Positions 1-7,834 of a stretch of DNA of 64,000 nt are shown one piece after another. Made by a program: the position numbers and the translations under genes. The stretch is taken from assembly GCF_030263935.1 (NCBI RefSeq), contig NZ_CP127162.1, positions 1,683,501 to 1,747,500 on the forward strand. Direction: 5' to 3'. Below the pieces are notes generated by a model. The model searched no databases. It had not been told where the DNA came from and worked only from the letters and a program-made list of their open reading frames with translations. How positions within the stretch are numbered: position 1 is the first letter of the stretch; every line of letters starts with the position of its first letter. This DNA is from Paenibacillus polygoni. GTDB taxonomy: Bacteria; Bacillota; Bacilli; Paenibacillales; Paenibacillaceae.

Positions 1-278
1 AAGGATTAGAGTCCTATAAAGGGAAATGGATCGCCTATAGCACAGGTAATTTTATTTTTTCAAGATCAGCTACTGCGGAAACGTGGAAAACGGCGATCTT
101 TGAAGCAACATGTCAAAAAGACGGGAAATGCGGTATCAAAGTATTACCTTATCATGCGGAGCTTGCTCAGCCCGTTCCCATGGACAAGAAAGAGGGAGCA
201 GCACTGCTGCGTGAGATTCAGAATAGATCATTTGGAGCTAAAATAAGCGAAGACGGGACGGTTACATCCATTAAATAA
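1..278 (+). CDS. CapA/PgsA-type poly-gamma-glutamate/capsule protein, C-terminal end only
   Basis: The frame is open from base 3 and ends in TAA at 276-278, giving the last 91 residues of a protein whose start lies outside the window. The stretch KGKWIAYSTGNFIF near its beginning matches the block near the end of the CapA (PGA_cap, calcineurin-like phosphoesterase) domain, where 'G-x-x-I-AYS-x-GNF-x-F' is typical. The family takes part in making or anchoring poly-gamma-glutamate or capsule at the cell surface. Only the tail is visible, so the domain order, signal peptide and metal ligands cannot be judged. Confidence 0.6.
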   Translation, partial: GLESYKGKWIAYSTGNFIFSRSATAETWKTAIFEATCQKDGKCGIKVLPYHAELAQPVPMDKKEGAALLREIQNRSFGAKISEDGTVTSIK

Positions 279-307
279 AATCGTTCCTGCAAAGAGGGTG
301 AAGTTAG

Positions 308-1072
308 ATGGACAATCCATGTGTAGCACATCGCGGGTATTCTTCCCTTGCTCCTGAGAATACAATGGCTGCTTTCCAACTGGCTATGGAGCAAAAGCAG
401 GTTTCCTGGATTGAGCTAGATGTGCAGCTCTCTCGCGATGGAGTTCCTGTGGTTATCCATGACTTCCGTCTGGAAAGAACAACGAATGGCAGTGGCAATG
501 TTAGAGATCATACCCTTGCTGAACTAAAGAAACTGGATGCGGGAAGCTGGAAATCGAAAAAGTTTGCGGGGGAACGTATTCCTACTTTAATGGAAGTACT
601 TAAACTTACCAAGGGGAAAGTGAAGCTTAATATTGAACTGAAAACAGTTGGGAATATGTATCCGGATTTGGCAGCTACCGTTATTGAAAAACTGCAAAAC
701 GCTTGGAAACCTCGTGATTATGTCATTACCTCGTTTGAGAAGAAGGCATTACAGCAGGTAAAACGAGTTCATCCCGATCTTCCAACAGGGCTGATTATTA
801 ATGCATCTCCTGCAGATCTTTCAAGGCAGCTAGAAGAACTAGGATGTCATTTTCTATCCATTGGATTTCCTTATGTCACGAAGTCGCTCATAAAGGAGAT
901 GACTAGCAAAAATATTACAGTCATGGCATGGACGATTGATTCATCGCGTATCATGCGTAATATTGCAGCGCTGGACCCAAGTATTATGCTGTGCACGAAT
1001 CGGCCTGAATTGTGGAACAAAGCGAACTCCAGGAAGTTATCGAAATTATTTAAATCGAGTTCACCCAAGTAG
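308..1072 (+). CDS. glycerophosphodiester phosphodiesterase family protein
   Basis: This 254-residue protein has the GDPD signature: HRG at residues 8-10, PENT at 16-19, the E36-L-D38 metal pair, IHD with His51, and an IELK block about a third of the way in. Family members hydrolyse glycerophosphodiesters to glycerol 3-phosphate and an alcohol on a TIM barrel with a divalent metal. There is no signal peptide, so it should be cytosolic, like YqiK-type enzymes. The start follows GAGGGTGAAG. It lies 29 bp after the CapA-type gene and 24 bp before the FAH-fold gene, so the three may be co-transcribed. The exact substrate is not visible. Confidence 0.85.
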   Translation: MDNPCVAHRGYSSLAPENTMAAFQLAMEQKQVSWIELDVQLSRDGVPVVIHDFRLERTTNGSGNVRDHTLAELKKLDAGSWKSKKFAGERIPTLMEVLKLTKGKVKLNIELKTVGNMYPDLAATVIEKLQNAWKPRDYVITSFEKKALQQVKRVHPDLPTGLIINASPADLSRQLEELGCHFLSIGFPYVTKSLIKEMTSKNITVMAWTIDSSRIMRNIAALDPSIMLCTNRPELWNKANSRKLSKLFKSSSPK

Positions 1073-1096
1073 ACATGACAAGAGGAGAGAAGAGAT

Positions 1097-1720
1097 ATGC
1101 AAAAAACAATTCGAAATGTATATTGTGTGGGGCGAAATTACCGGCTTCATGCGGAAGAACTAGGGAATGCGGTTCCAGAAGAACCAATGATTTTTATGAA
1201 ACCATCTCATGCACTTGTAATGATGAATGGACAGACTCTCGCACTGCCCGAAGGACGCGGTGAAATCCATTATGAAGCAGAACTTGTCATCAAAATAGGA
1301 AAAGAAGTTTGTCCTGGAGAAGTTATAAATCAAGTAGTGGACTCCTACGCTTTCGGCATTGATTTTACCCTGCGAGATGTACAGTCTAAACTAAAAAGCA
1401 AGGGCCACCCTTGGACAGCAGCGAAAGGTTTCCTTGGTTCTGCTCCCATCAGTGAGTTTAGACCTTTTGAAGGAATAGACGCTCTTATGGCGTCTGATTT
1501 TACGCTGAATAAGAATGATGTAGAGGTGCAGCGGGGCAATATTAAGGACATGATCTTTAGTCTTCAGGAAATCGTAGATTATGTAGCACTGCATTATGGA
1601 CTTGGCGAAGGAGATCTTATATTTACAGGAACGCCTGCAGGCGTAGGACCAGTTAAGTCGGGAGATATGCTAAAAATAAACTTTGCTGGTGAAGATATGG
1701 GCAGTATTACGATTAAGTAA
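1097..1720 (+). CDS. fumarylacetoacetate hydrolase (FAH) family protein
   Basis: The 207 residues form one short FAH domain. Visible are the metal ligands in HYEAELVIKIG (E-x-E) and in YAFGIDFTLRD (Asp), the WTAAKGFLGSAPIS block with the active-site Lys, and the terminal FTGTPAGVGP motif. Such single-domain proteins act as acylpyruvate hydrolases, oxaloacetate tautomerases or decarboxylases on small 2-oxo acids. The start is the ATG after AGGAGAGAAGAG. The neighbouring GDPD gene does not reveal the substrate. The FAH fold is clear; the precise reaction is open. Confidence 0.8.
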   Translation: MQKTIRNVYCVGRNYRLHAEELGNAVPEEPMIFMKPSHALVMMNGQTLALPEGRGEIHYEAELVIKIGKEVCPGEVINQVVDSYAFGIDFTLRDVQSKLKSKGHPWTAAKGFLGSAPISEFRPFEGIDALMASDFTLNKNDVEVQRGNIKDMIFSLQEIVDYVALHYGLGEGDLIFTGTPAGVGPVKSGDMLKINFAGEDMGSITIK

Positions 1721-1759
1721 TTAGATGTATGACAGATGATAAAAAGGAACTAAATAAGG

Positions 1760-1810
1760 ACACGCTTTTGCGACTATCCTGAATCAGCTGGTTGCGATTG
1801 CGTGTTTTTT
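1760..1810 (+). terminator. probable terminator after the FAH gene
   Basis: ACACGC (1760-1765) pairs with GCGTGT (1800-1805) and the right arm runs into a T tract ending at 1810. The stem is short and the loop long, so this is a modest call. It closes the GDPD-FAH unit. Confidence 0.45.
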
Positions 1811-1903
1811 ATATGGTCTGATTCATTAGCTGGACTGACTCGGCATGGATCCGCGTGTTATACTATTGAAATATAAAATAGATGTACAGGAGAACTGACA
1901 CAT

Positions 1904-2713
1904 ATGGATTATATATGGGGTACTTTATTTGCACTCCTCGTGGCTGGTGCTGCCTACAGAAAGAAGTCACTGACAGGTTCGGGTTTTGCTGCAGCTGTTG
2001 TGATGGGTGCAGTATACTATGGAGCAGGTAATTTATTCTGGTTCGGCACATTGCTGCTATTTTTTATTACTTCAACCCTGCTCTCAAGATATAAGAAACG
2101 TGAGAAGCGTGAATTAGAAGCATCCTATGCAAAGAGCGGAAACCGGGATGCTGCTCAAGTATTTGCCAATGGCGGACTTGGGATGATAGCAGTCATTCTA
2201 TATGCTCTTTTTCCGCATCCCGTGTGGATGTATGTTTTCATAGGGATCATGGCAACGGTTACAGCGGATACGTGGGCTACGGAAATTGGAAGTCTTAGCC
2301 GTAGAAGACCGAGATCGGTCATTACACTGAAACCAGTAGCTCCCGGTGCTTCTGGGGGAGTGACATGGACAGGTAATCTTGCATCGATGTCAGGAGCGCT
2401 TCTTATTGGTGTGGGAGCTTATCTTTTCTTACATGTAGCAGGGCAAGAGATGCCTTCTTCCTTATTATCATATGCACTAATTGGGCTTATCTCTGGTTTT
2501 GCTGGAGCTTATCTTGATTCTCTGTTAGGAGCGACGGTGCAGCGAATGTACCGCTGTAGGGTATGCGGTAAAGAAGTGGAAGTCCATGAGCACTGCGGTG
2601 TTAGGACGGTAAAAAGCCGTGGTTTAGGCTGGATGAGCAATGACCTTGTGAATTTATTAAGTTCCTTGTTCGGCGGAGCTCTGGCAGGTATTCTGGGGCA
2701 CTTTATATTTTAA
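1904..2713 (+). CDS. DUF92 family integral membrane protein
   Basis: This 269-residue protein has about six hydrophobic segments and the conserved DUF92 core: TADTWATEIGSLSRRRPRSV followed by the glycine-rich PGASGGVTWTGN, then a late loop with two Cys pairs (CRVCGKEVEVHEHCG) and WMSNDLVN. The family is widespread in bacteria, archaea and plastids. Plant relatives (VTE6 type) phosphorylate prenyl phosphates, but the bacterial role is not established. AGGAG precedes the ATG at rather long spacing. It stands 17 bp before the TetR gene's upstream GTG and may be co-transcribed with it. Confidence 0.8.
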   Translation: MDYIWGTLFALLVAGAAYRKKSLTGSGFAAAVVMGAVYYGAGNLFWFGTLLLFFITSTLLSRYKKREKRELEASYAKSGNRDAAQVFANGGLGMIAVILYALFPHPVWMYVFIGIMATVTADTWATEIGSLSRRRPRSVITLKPVAPGASGGVTWTGNLASMSGALLIGVGAYLFLHVAGQEMPSSLLSYALIGLISGFAGAYLDSLLGATVQRMYRCRVCGKEVEVHEHCGVRTVKSRGLGWMSNDLVNLLSSLFGGALAGILGHFIF

Positions 2714-2742
2714 ATGAGTAGATTTACAGGGTGGTGATAAGA

Positions 2743-3330
2743 ATGGATCCAATAGACAAACAGGAAGCGATCTTGGACGCGGGTTATCATCTGTTTGGGA
2801 TGAAAGGTTTTTACGAAACGAAAATGTCCGAAATTGCCGATGAGGCTGGCATTGCCAAAGGAACTATTTATTTATATTTTAAAAATAAAGAAGCTCTTTT
2901 TACAGCAGTGACTCGCAGAGATTGCGATCGTTTTCTTCAGTCAGCCAGAGCTATTTTAAAAGACTCTTCTATGAACATGCAAGATAAACTAATTGTTTTC
3001 GCACGGAATCATTTAACATACTATTATGAGCGGCGGCAGCACACAAAGCTGTTCTTTATGACGCCAAATAATGATCCTGAGCTCATAGAGTTTATGAAAC
3101 GTTTTTTACAGGAGTATATGTATATTGTGCAAGAAATGCTCGCAGAGGGCGGATTACCAGATCCCGAACTGTATGCTGTTTCTTATATTGGTATTTTAGA
3201 CCGGCATAAAATGGATATTATGGTCAAACCAAATTTTGGGGCAGAGGAACTGGAGAAAAGAGTGAAGTTTGCTAGCAACTTATTCATCAATGGTTGTGGT
3301 AAAGAGCTTGCAAGTTCGTACTTCACCTAA
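2743..3330 (+). CDS. TetR/AcrR family transcriptional regulator
   Basis: The N-terminal third is a TetR helix-turn-helix: AILDAGYHLFGMKGFYETKM, then IADEAGIAKGTIYLYFKNKE, the most conserved TetR block. The C-terminal ligand domain is not diagnostic. A GTG 12 bp upstream is in frame, but the ATG at 2743 is placed correctly behind GGGTGGTG and starts the protein at MDPIDKQ, giving 195 residues. It sits between the DUF92 gene and the ABC-F gene; its target and ligand cannot be read from the sequence. Confidence 0.85.
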   Translation: MDPIDKQEAILDAGYHLFGMKGFYETKMSEIADEAGIAKGTIYLYFKNKEALFTAVTRRDCDRFLQSARAILKDSSMNMQDKLIVFARNHLTYYYERRQHTKLFFMTPNNDPELIEFMKRFLQEYMYIVQEMLAEGGLPDPELYAVSYIGILDRHKMDIMVKPNFGAEELEKRVKFASNLFINGCGKELASSYFT

Positions 3331-3383
3331 TAAAAACACTTATAAGATGTATCTAAACTGAAGTAAAGTAGGGAAATTTCATA

Positions 3384-5321
3384 ATGAATATAATGACAGT
3401 TGAACATATTTCCAAAAGCTATGGAGAGAAGATTCTTTTCAAAGATGCGTCGTTTGGTATGAACGATCAAGATAAAATCGGTATTGTGGGAGTAAATGGT
3501 ACAGGTAAATCCACATTTCTTCGCGTAATTGCAGGTAAGGAACAAGCAGACGAAGGGAATGTGGCGATCGGTAATCATGTAAGGATTGAGATGTTAGATC
3601 AGAATCCCGATTATGACCCCGATATCACGGTGCTGCAGCAAGTATTTCAAGGTGACTCACCCGAGATGCAGACCGTTCGCAGCTATATGGAAATTATGGA
3701 ACTGCTAGAACTAAAGCCAAATGATGAAATGCTGCTGCAGAAGCTAACTGCAATTAGTGAAAAGATGGAAGCCCATGATGTATGGCAGCTAGAGAGCGAA
3801 GCTAAGACCATTCTCTCTAAACTTGGCATTCAGCAGTTCGATGCAAAAATGGGCAGTCTATCGGGTGGACAGCGAAAAAGGGTTGCGCTTGCTGCTGCAC
3901 TTATTCATCCATCGGATCTTCTTATACTGGATGAGCCTACAAACCATATTGATAACGATTCTGTCGTTTGGCTGGAACAATATTTACAAAAACGCCGCGG
4001 TGCGCTTCTTATGATCACGCATGATCGTTATTTTTTGGACCGAGTAGCGAATGTGATGATTGAACTTGATCATGGACGCCTTTTCCGGTATGAAGCAAAC
4101 TATACTAAGTTTCTAGAGCTGAAAGCAGAACGTGAAGAGAGAGAAGCATCATCAGAGCAAAAACGGCAAAATTTATTACGCAGCGAACTTGCCTGGATTC
4201 GCCGAGGCGCGAAAGCAAGGACGACCAAACAGAAAGCAAGAATTGACCGCTTTGAAAAACTGAAAGATCAGGACATTCTCCATCGTTCTGGCGATCTGGA
4301 AATGTCAGTGGCTTCTGCTAGACTCGGCAAGAAGATTTTAGAAATAGAACATCTGTCTAAAAAAATCGAAGATCGCACCTTGGTAGATGATCTAAGTTAT
4401 ATTGCAGTTCCTGGTGACCGTGTAGGTATTGTAGGTCCAAACGGCAGCGGGAAATCAACACTGCTTAATATGATTGCAGGCCGAATTCAGCCAGATTCCG
4501 GTGAGATTGTAGTAGGACCTACTGTTAAACTGGGTTACTTTACACAAGAACATCAAGAAATGGACGAGAACCTAAGGGTTATCGAATATATCAAAGAAGA
4601 AGCAGAAGTGATTCGCACAGGAGACGGAGAAACCATTACTGCGGCTCAGATGCTCGAACGATTCTTATTTCCTCCTGCAGCGCAGTGGACGTATATTTCC
4701 CGTTTGTCAGGGGGAGAAAAGCGCCGTCTGTATTTGCTAAGAGTCCTGATGTCTGCACCTAACGTACTTCTTCTAGATGAGCCTACGAATGATCTGGATA
4801 TCAGTACCCTAAGTGTTCTCGAAACCTACTTGGAAGATTTCCCTGGCGTTGTTTTTGTCGTATCGCATGATCGGTATTTCCTTGATCGTACGATTGATAA
4901 AGTGCTTGCCTTTGAAGGCGAAGGTCAGGTGAGAGTACATGTAGGGGATTACTCTGAGTACGCAGAGTGGCTTGTGAAGAATGGGCAAGAGCTCGGGAAA
5001 GAGATGAATAAAAAAGAATCAAGTGTGGAGAAAAAAGATTCTCCAGCTGCATCTGTAAAGTCTGAAGATACGCCTAAAACGAAACTAAAATTTAGTTTTA
5101 AAGAACAGCGGGAATATGAGCAGATTGATACAATGATCGAAGCTGCAGAGCAGAAGATAGCAGATCTTACTTCTCAAATGGAAGAAGCTTTTGCGGATGC
5201 ATCAAGACTCCAAGAATTAATGAAGCAACAGACAGAGGCGGAGTTAGAGCTGGAACATTTAATGGAAAGATGGACTTATTTAAATGAACTAGCAGAGCAG
5301 ATTGAACAGAACAAGAAGTAA
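3384..5321 (+). CDS. yfmR: ABC-F family ATPase, YfmR/Uup type
   Basis: The protein has 645 residues, two ABC domains and no membrane segments. The first has Walker A GVNGTGKST (36-44), signature LSGGQRKR and Walker B LLILDEPTNHID. The second has GPNGSGKST, LSGGEKRR and VLLLDEPTNDLD. Between them lies a charged ABC-F linker (AWIRRGAKARTTKQKARID). A C-terminal coiled coil of about 90 residues after a lysine-rich spacer is characteristic of Uup/YfmR rather than EttA. Known relatives act on ribosomes or branched DNA. It is followed 45 bp later by a coiled-coil gene on the same strand. Confidence 0.85.
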   Translation: MNIMTVEHISKSYGEKILFKDASFGMNDQDKIGIVGVNGTGKSTFLRVIAGKEQADEGNVAIGNHVRIEMLDQNPDYDPDITVLQQVFQGDSPEMQTVRSYMEIMELLELKPNDEMLLQKLTAISEKMEAHDVWQLESEAKTILSKLGIQQFDAKMGSLSGGQRKRVALAAALIHPSDLLILDEPTNHIDNDSVVWLEQYLQKRRGALLMITHDRYFLDRVANVMIELDHGRLFRYEANYTKFLELKAEREEREASSEQKRQNLLRSELAWIRRGAKARTTKQKARIDRFEKLKDQDILHRSGDLEMSVASARLGKKILEIEHLSKKIEDRTLVDDLSYIAVPGDRVGIVGPNGSGKSTLLNMIAGRIQPDSGEIVVGPTVKLGYFTQEHQEMDENLRVIEYIKEEAEVIRTGDGETITAAQMLERFLFPPAAQWTYISRLSGGEKRRLYLLRVLMSAPNVLLLDEPTNDLDISTLSVLETYLEDFPGVVFVVSHDRYFLDRTIDKVLAFEGEGQVRVHVGDYSEYAEWLVKNGQELGKEMNKKESSVEKKDSPAASVKSEDTPKTKLKFSFKEQREYEQIDTMIEAAEQKIADLTSQMEEAFADASRLQELMKQQTEAELELEHLMERWTYLNELAEQIEQNKK

Positions 5322-5366
5322 ATAACATGGATCATCGTAAGTCTTGGAAGTACCAGAAGGGAGAGA

Positions 5367-6308
5367 ATGTCTGTGTATGAGGAAATGAATGAACGTCTTG
5401 CGCTACTAAAGGAAAAAGGCAGATTGCTTCACAAATGGACTTCCCGGGAAGAAAACCTGCAAGAGCTTGAAAAAAGGGGAGAAGAACTCCTTTCTGTTCG
5501 TAAAGAACATCTGCGTGCAGAACAAAAGGACGTAGATCAGCTGCTTAAGACTTCTTTGTCTTCTTTATTTTATAGTTTGGTAGGAAGAAAAGAAGAGAAG
5601 CTGGAGAAAGAGGAGAAAGAACTTTTAGAGAGCAAAGCATTGTATGATGAAGCATCCCGTGCACTTGAGGATATTCGCAGACAGCTGTCTGAGGTGAGAA
5701 GCGAGATTGCAGATTTGTATGAGTGGCAGCACTGGGAACAAGAATACGATGAACTTATGGCTGATAAACAGAAAAGCTTGGCAGAATCAGATGATTTTAT
5801 TCAGAATTGTCTAGAAAATGAGGTCAAAATCAAAGGACAACTGAAAGAGATCGATGAAGCGCTGGGCGCAGGTAATCGAGTACTCGATAGTCTTGATGAG
5901 GCTGCGGAGTCTTTAAAATCAGCGGGAAATTGGGGAACTTACGATATGCTTGGTGGAGGAGTGATCTCCACACATATTAAACACAGCCGAATTGGAGATG
6001 CAGAAGATCATGTTCATGAGGCTCAGTCCCATCTTCGTAAATTTCAGGAAGAGCTTCGTGATGTCAATGTAATCCTGGATAGTGATTTTGAAATTGGAGG
6101 TATGCTTACTTTTGCGGATTATTTCCTGGATGGATTTTTTAGTGACTGGTTGGTACAAAATAAAATCCATGATGCAGAGGATCGTGTTAGCAAAGGGATG
6201 GGTGAGGTGGGCAGAGTTCTAATAAAACTCGAATCCACAAAGCAGAAACTACTCCGTGAACTTATGGATTGGGAGAATAAGCGGAAGAGAGCAGTAGAAG
6301 AAGCTTAA
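5367..6308 (+). CDS. coiled-coil protein of unknown function
   Basis: This 313-residue protein is very rich in Glu, Lys, Leu and Arg, with heptad-like helices over residues 1-170 and again near the C-terminus. There is no signal peptide or membrane segment. The middle holds a Gly-rich break (YDMLGGGVISTHIKHSRIGDAEDHVHEAQSHL, seen at about 193-224). I recognise no named family. The start follows AGAAGGGAGAG. Its position 45 bp downstream of the ABC-F gene with no terminator between suggests one transcript, but a functional link is inference only. Confidence 0.7.
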   Translation: MSVYEEMNERLALLKEKGRLLHKWTSREENLQELEKRGEELLSVRKEHLRAEQKDVDQLLKTSLSSLFYSLVGRKEEKLEKEEKELLESKALYDEASRALEDIRRQLSEVRSEIADLYEWQHWEQEYDELMADKQKSLAESDDFIQNCLENEVKIKGQLKEIDEALGAGNRVLDSLDEAAESLKSAGNWGTYDMLGGGVISTHIKHSRIGDAEDHVHEAQSHLRKFQEELRDVNVILDSDFEIGGMLTFADYFLDGFFSDWLVQNKIHDAEDRVSKGMGEVGRVLIKLESTKQKLLRELMDWENKRKRAVEEA

Positions 6309-6344
6309 CGATTTTTAACATTACTATTGAGGTTGAATGTATAA

Positions 6345-6461
6345 AGCCCTTTCAGCAGTGGCGGTGAAGTGTATTTCGGAGAACATATCGGTGAAATGTC
6401 AAGAGCAGCTAATGCCGATTTAAAGGGATATCCTCAAGTGTATGAAATCATCACCTTATAA
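6345..6461 (+). pseudogene. gene relic: C-terminal fragment without a start
   Basis: Reading in frame from 6345 gives 38 codons ending in TAA at 6459-6461. The translation, which includes GGEVYFGEHIGEMSRAANAD and then YPQVYEIITL, has normal protein composition. A stop at 6342-6344 cuts it off upstream and there is no suitable start. It ends just before a clear terminator, as expected for the 3' end of a once longer gene. I do not recognise the family. Confidence 0.35.
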
Positions 6462-6470
6462 TAATAAAAG

Positions 6471-6497
6471 AAGACCCCGAGAGGGGTCTTTACTATT
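6471..6497 (+). terminator. intrinsic terminator
   Basis: AAGACCCC (6471-6478), loop GAGA, GGGGTCTT (6483-6490), then a T-rich run. It closes the ABC-F/coiled-coil transcript and the relic. The following bases up to 6691 hold nothing I can support. Confidence 0.8.
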
Positions 6498-6691
6498 GAA
6501 GGAGAGTATTAAGTTCGATCCTTTGTTTTATCAGGATGTGTGCTAATCTAAGTTTCAATTCATCTTCATTTTGGAGTCATAAGCAGAGTACCTTATAATT
6601 ATCGAAGTTGAACGCTTAGAGTAGAGAACCAGAAATTCTCCCCTCTTCGAGCTTTTATGATGTAAGTTATGCTTTTTCAATCAAAAGAAAT

Positions 6692-7729
6692 TTAAGCAGT
6701 GATGTAAGCAGCTAACAGTCTAGCTGTATTGATTACTGCTTTTTTGTGCGTACGTTCCATAGCGTGGGAAGCATGTACACCAGGTCCGATCAAAGCCGCA
6801 CGAATATTGTTACCGCCGCGTAGGGCAGCTGTAGCATCTGAACCATAGAAAGGATAGATATCGACAGCGTAGTCGATGTCAGAAGCTTTAGCCAGCTCAA
6901 TCAGCCTTGATGTCATCTCATAATCATAGGGTCCTGAAGAATCTTTTGCACAAATGGATACGTCGGTTTCTTTACAAGACAGATCGTCTCCAATACAGCC
7001 CATATCTACAGCAATCATTTCATCAATATCACTTGGAATATAAGCCGTACCGTGACCAACTTCCTCATAATTGCTGATTAACAGTTTAACTTGATGTTTA
7101 GGCTTCCATTGAGTACTTTTAGCTGATTCTAGTAAGGCAAAGAGAGCAGAGACACTTGCTTTGTCATCCAAATGACGGGATTTGATATATCCGCTGGCTG
7201 TAAACTCAGCACGCGGGTTAAAAGAAATGAAATCGCCTACTCCGATTCCTAGATCCAAAACATCTTGTTTTGTTTCTACCATCTCATCAATTCGAATTTC
7301 CATATGACTTTCTTCTCGTTTGAACTCTCTAGCACCTGAATAGACGTGAACGGATGGGGCCGTAGACATAATTGTACCCGTGTAGGATTTACCGCTGCGA
7401 GTATGAATGATGCAGTATTCATTTTCGATCGAATTCATCATGAATCCACCGATAGATGTTAATTTTAGAGTTCCGTTAGAGGTAATGGAACGCACCATGG
7501 CACCCAGGGTATCGACATGAGCACTTAACGCGATCGTTCTGCTGTTGTCCTCACCTGGAAGCGTGATAATTGTGCCGCCTTTTGCATTACGTTCATATGA
7601 AAATCCCAGTCTCGACGCTTCTATTTCAATGATTTTCATAATGTGATGAGTATACCCGCTCGGGCTAGGAGTGTTAAGTAATGTATCAAGTAATTGTAAA
7701 GTATATTTCTCGTTGATTTGAATGCTCAT
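6692..7729 (-). CDS. M42 family metallopeptidase (glutamyl aminopeptidase-like)
   Basis: The 345 residues show the full M42 metal set: SAHVDTLG (His and Asp), HLDDKAS (bridging Asp), NYEEVGHG (catalytic Glu and ligand Glu), VDMGC (Asp) and the C-terminal HASHAMERTH (His). These cytosolic tetrahedral aminopeptidases or deacylases trim peptides using two metals. The start ATG follows GGGAGATGG. It is transcribed on the same strand as pepF downstream, which would make a small peptide-degradation cluster, although a 105-bp gap with a hairpin separates them. Confidence 0.85.
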   Translation of the reverse strand: MSIQINEKYTLQLLDTLLNTPSPSGYTHHIMKIIEIEASRLGFSYERNAKGGTIITLPGEDNSRTIALSAHVDTLGAMVRSITSNGTLKLTSIGGFMMNSIENEYCIIHTRSGKSYTGTIMSTAPSVHVYSGAREFKREESHMEIRIDEMVETKQDVLDLGIGVGDFISFNPRAEFTASGYIKSRHLDDKASVSALFALLESAKSTQWKPKHQVKLLISNYEEVGHGTAYIPSDIDEMIAVDMGCIGDDLSCKETDVSICAKDSSGPYDYEMTSRLIELAKASDIDYAVDIYPFYGSDATAALRGGNNIRAALIGPGVHASHAMERTHKKAVINTARLLAAYITA

Positions 7730-7790
7730 CGTTCCATCTCCCTTGACCTGTGTGTTATCTAATTCTACTTGAAACTGCTGTAAATCATGG

Positions 7791-7822
7791 AGAATCCCTT
7801 ACCGGTGGCGGCAAGGGATTCT
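7791..7822. other. inverted repeat between the M42 and pepF genes
   Basis: AGAATCCCTT (7791-7800) and AAGGGATTCT (7813-7822) form a 10-bp perfect stem around a GC-rich loop, directly after the pepF stop. No T run follows on either strand, so it is a poor intrinsic terminator. It may protect the pepF transcript end. Confidence 0.5.
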
Positions 7823-7834
7823 AAGTACAACATC

